A DNA stretch of 42,282 nt, from contig CANLMQ010000045.1 in NCBI GenBank assembly GCA_947492175.1, positions 1-42,282 on the forward strand, read 5' to 3'. Position numbers and translations under genes: made by a program. Position 1 is the first letter of the stretch; the number at the start of each line of letters is the position of its first letter. Below are positions 42,153 to 42,282 of this stretch, in pieces. Under the pieces are notes generated by a model, which was given only the letters and a program-made list of their open reading frames with translations, had not been told where the DNA came from and did not search any database. This stretch comes from an uncultured Draconibacterium sp. (GTDB taxonomy: Bacteria > Bacteroidota > Bacteroidia > Bacteroidales > Prolixibacteraceae).

Positions 42153-42282
42153 ACCGGCCTTCTGAAAAATGGCTTTCTTTTGGCCGATCAGCCGTAGTAA
42201 GACCTGGAAGCTGAGAACTTTGTTCGAAGATCACCCGGCCGCACTTAGGTTGAGCAAGAAAAGGAAGTTGTTTTTCAGGCAG
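42046..42282 (-). CDS. Partial reading frame entering from the right edge, ending in repeat copy 2
   Basis: A frame with no stop from the window edge (42282) to a TAA at 42046, 78 residues visible, N terminus outside. It reads LPEKQLPFLAQPKCGRVIFE, continues through a polar stretch, and ends in a hydrophobic/charged tail (SNKVMLVILDCSERKWKLIG...). The tail from SNK onward is inside the repeat and is also open in copy 1 (frame 41366-41608), where it is joined to different upstream residues. I recognise no family. It may be the C terminus of a mobile-element protein or a chance frame in repetitive DNA. Confidence 0.3.
   Translation of the reverse strand: MPEKQLPFLAQPKCGRVIFEQSSQLPGLTTADRPKESHFSEGRSSNKVMLVILDCSERKWKLIGEAILYTQIFTDPIS

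Noticed and set aside
40658..42282. CRISPR array or group II intron in the repeat region
   Set aside because: Two 652-bp copies do not have the short-repeat/spacer pattern of CRISPR, and no reverse transcriptase frame or recognisable domain V was seen.

Overview
The window is chromosomal DNA from a member of the Bacteroidota. The evidence is a SusC/SusD outer-membrane pair with a FecI/FecR-type sigma/anti-sigma pair, a Porin_10-type porin, several promoters of the Bacteroidota type (TTTG, about 19 nt, TAnnTTTG), little use of Shine-Dalgarno sites, and AT-rich intergenic DNA. The gene repertoire and the SusC leader resemble marine Marinilabiliales/Prolixibacteraceae, but that finer placement is inference only.

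Layout. The left edge (1-66) holds the last bases of a 5S rRNA gene and an rRNA-operon terminator. From 152 to 10717 lies mostly core metabolism and envelope: a porin, a CoA-pyrophosphatase-like NUDIX enzyme, an FtsX/LolE-type permease, a flippase-like membrane protein, rsmA-mgtE, a MacB-type permease and purH. At 10757-16378 is a complete elongasome cluster, mreB-mreC-mreD-mrdA-rodA, with overlapping or abutting genes. At 16379-20796 are a divergent KamA-type radical SAM protein behind a long leader, an AcpH-like protein, a PfkB-family protein that has lost its catalytic residues, and a short DUF1338 protein with the HglS-type metal site. At 20957-28177 is a self-contained signalling/uptake locus: ECF sigma factor, FecR anti-sigma, SusC with an STN signalling domain, and SusD. 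It has a canonical promoter with a palindrome inside it and twin hairpins between fecR and susC. At 28208-30308 a PPK2 polyphosphate kinase is co-oriented with an unassigned ATP-grasp-like protein. At 30325-35917 a four-gene efflux operon (adaptor, ABC permease, TolC, second adaptor) lacks an ATPase gene. At 36104-40710 are an EamA transporter, an unknown membrane protein with a small membrane partner, and pgi.

The right end (40821-42282) is different: it is more GC-rich, has no confident complete gene, and consists of two 652-bp direct repeats (9 mismatches by eye) separated by 28 bp and full of nested inverted repeats. A reading frame enters from the right edge and ends inside the second copy. 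This is the least explained part of the window and looks like a REP/MITE-like mobile or structural element. No CRISPR array, tRNA, integrase or prophage was seen.
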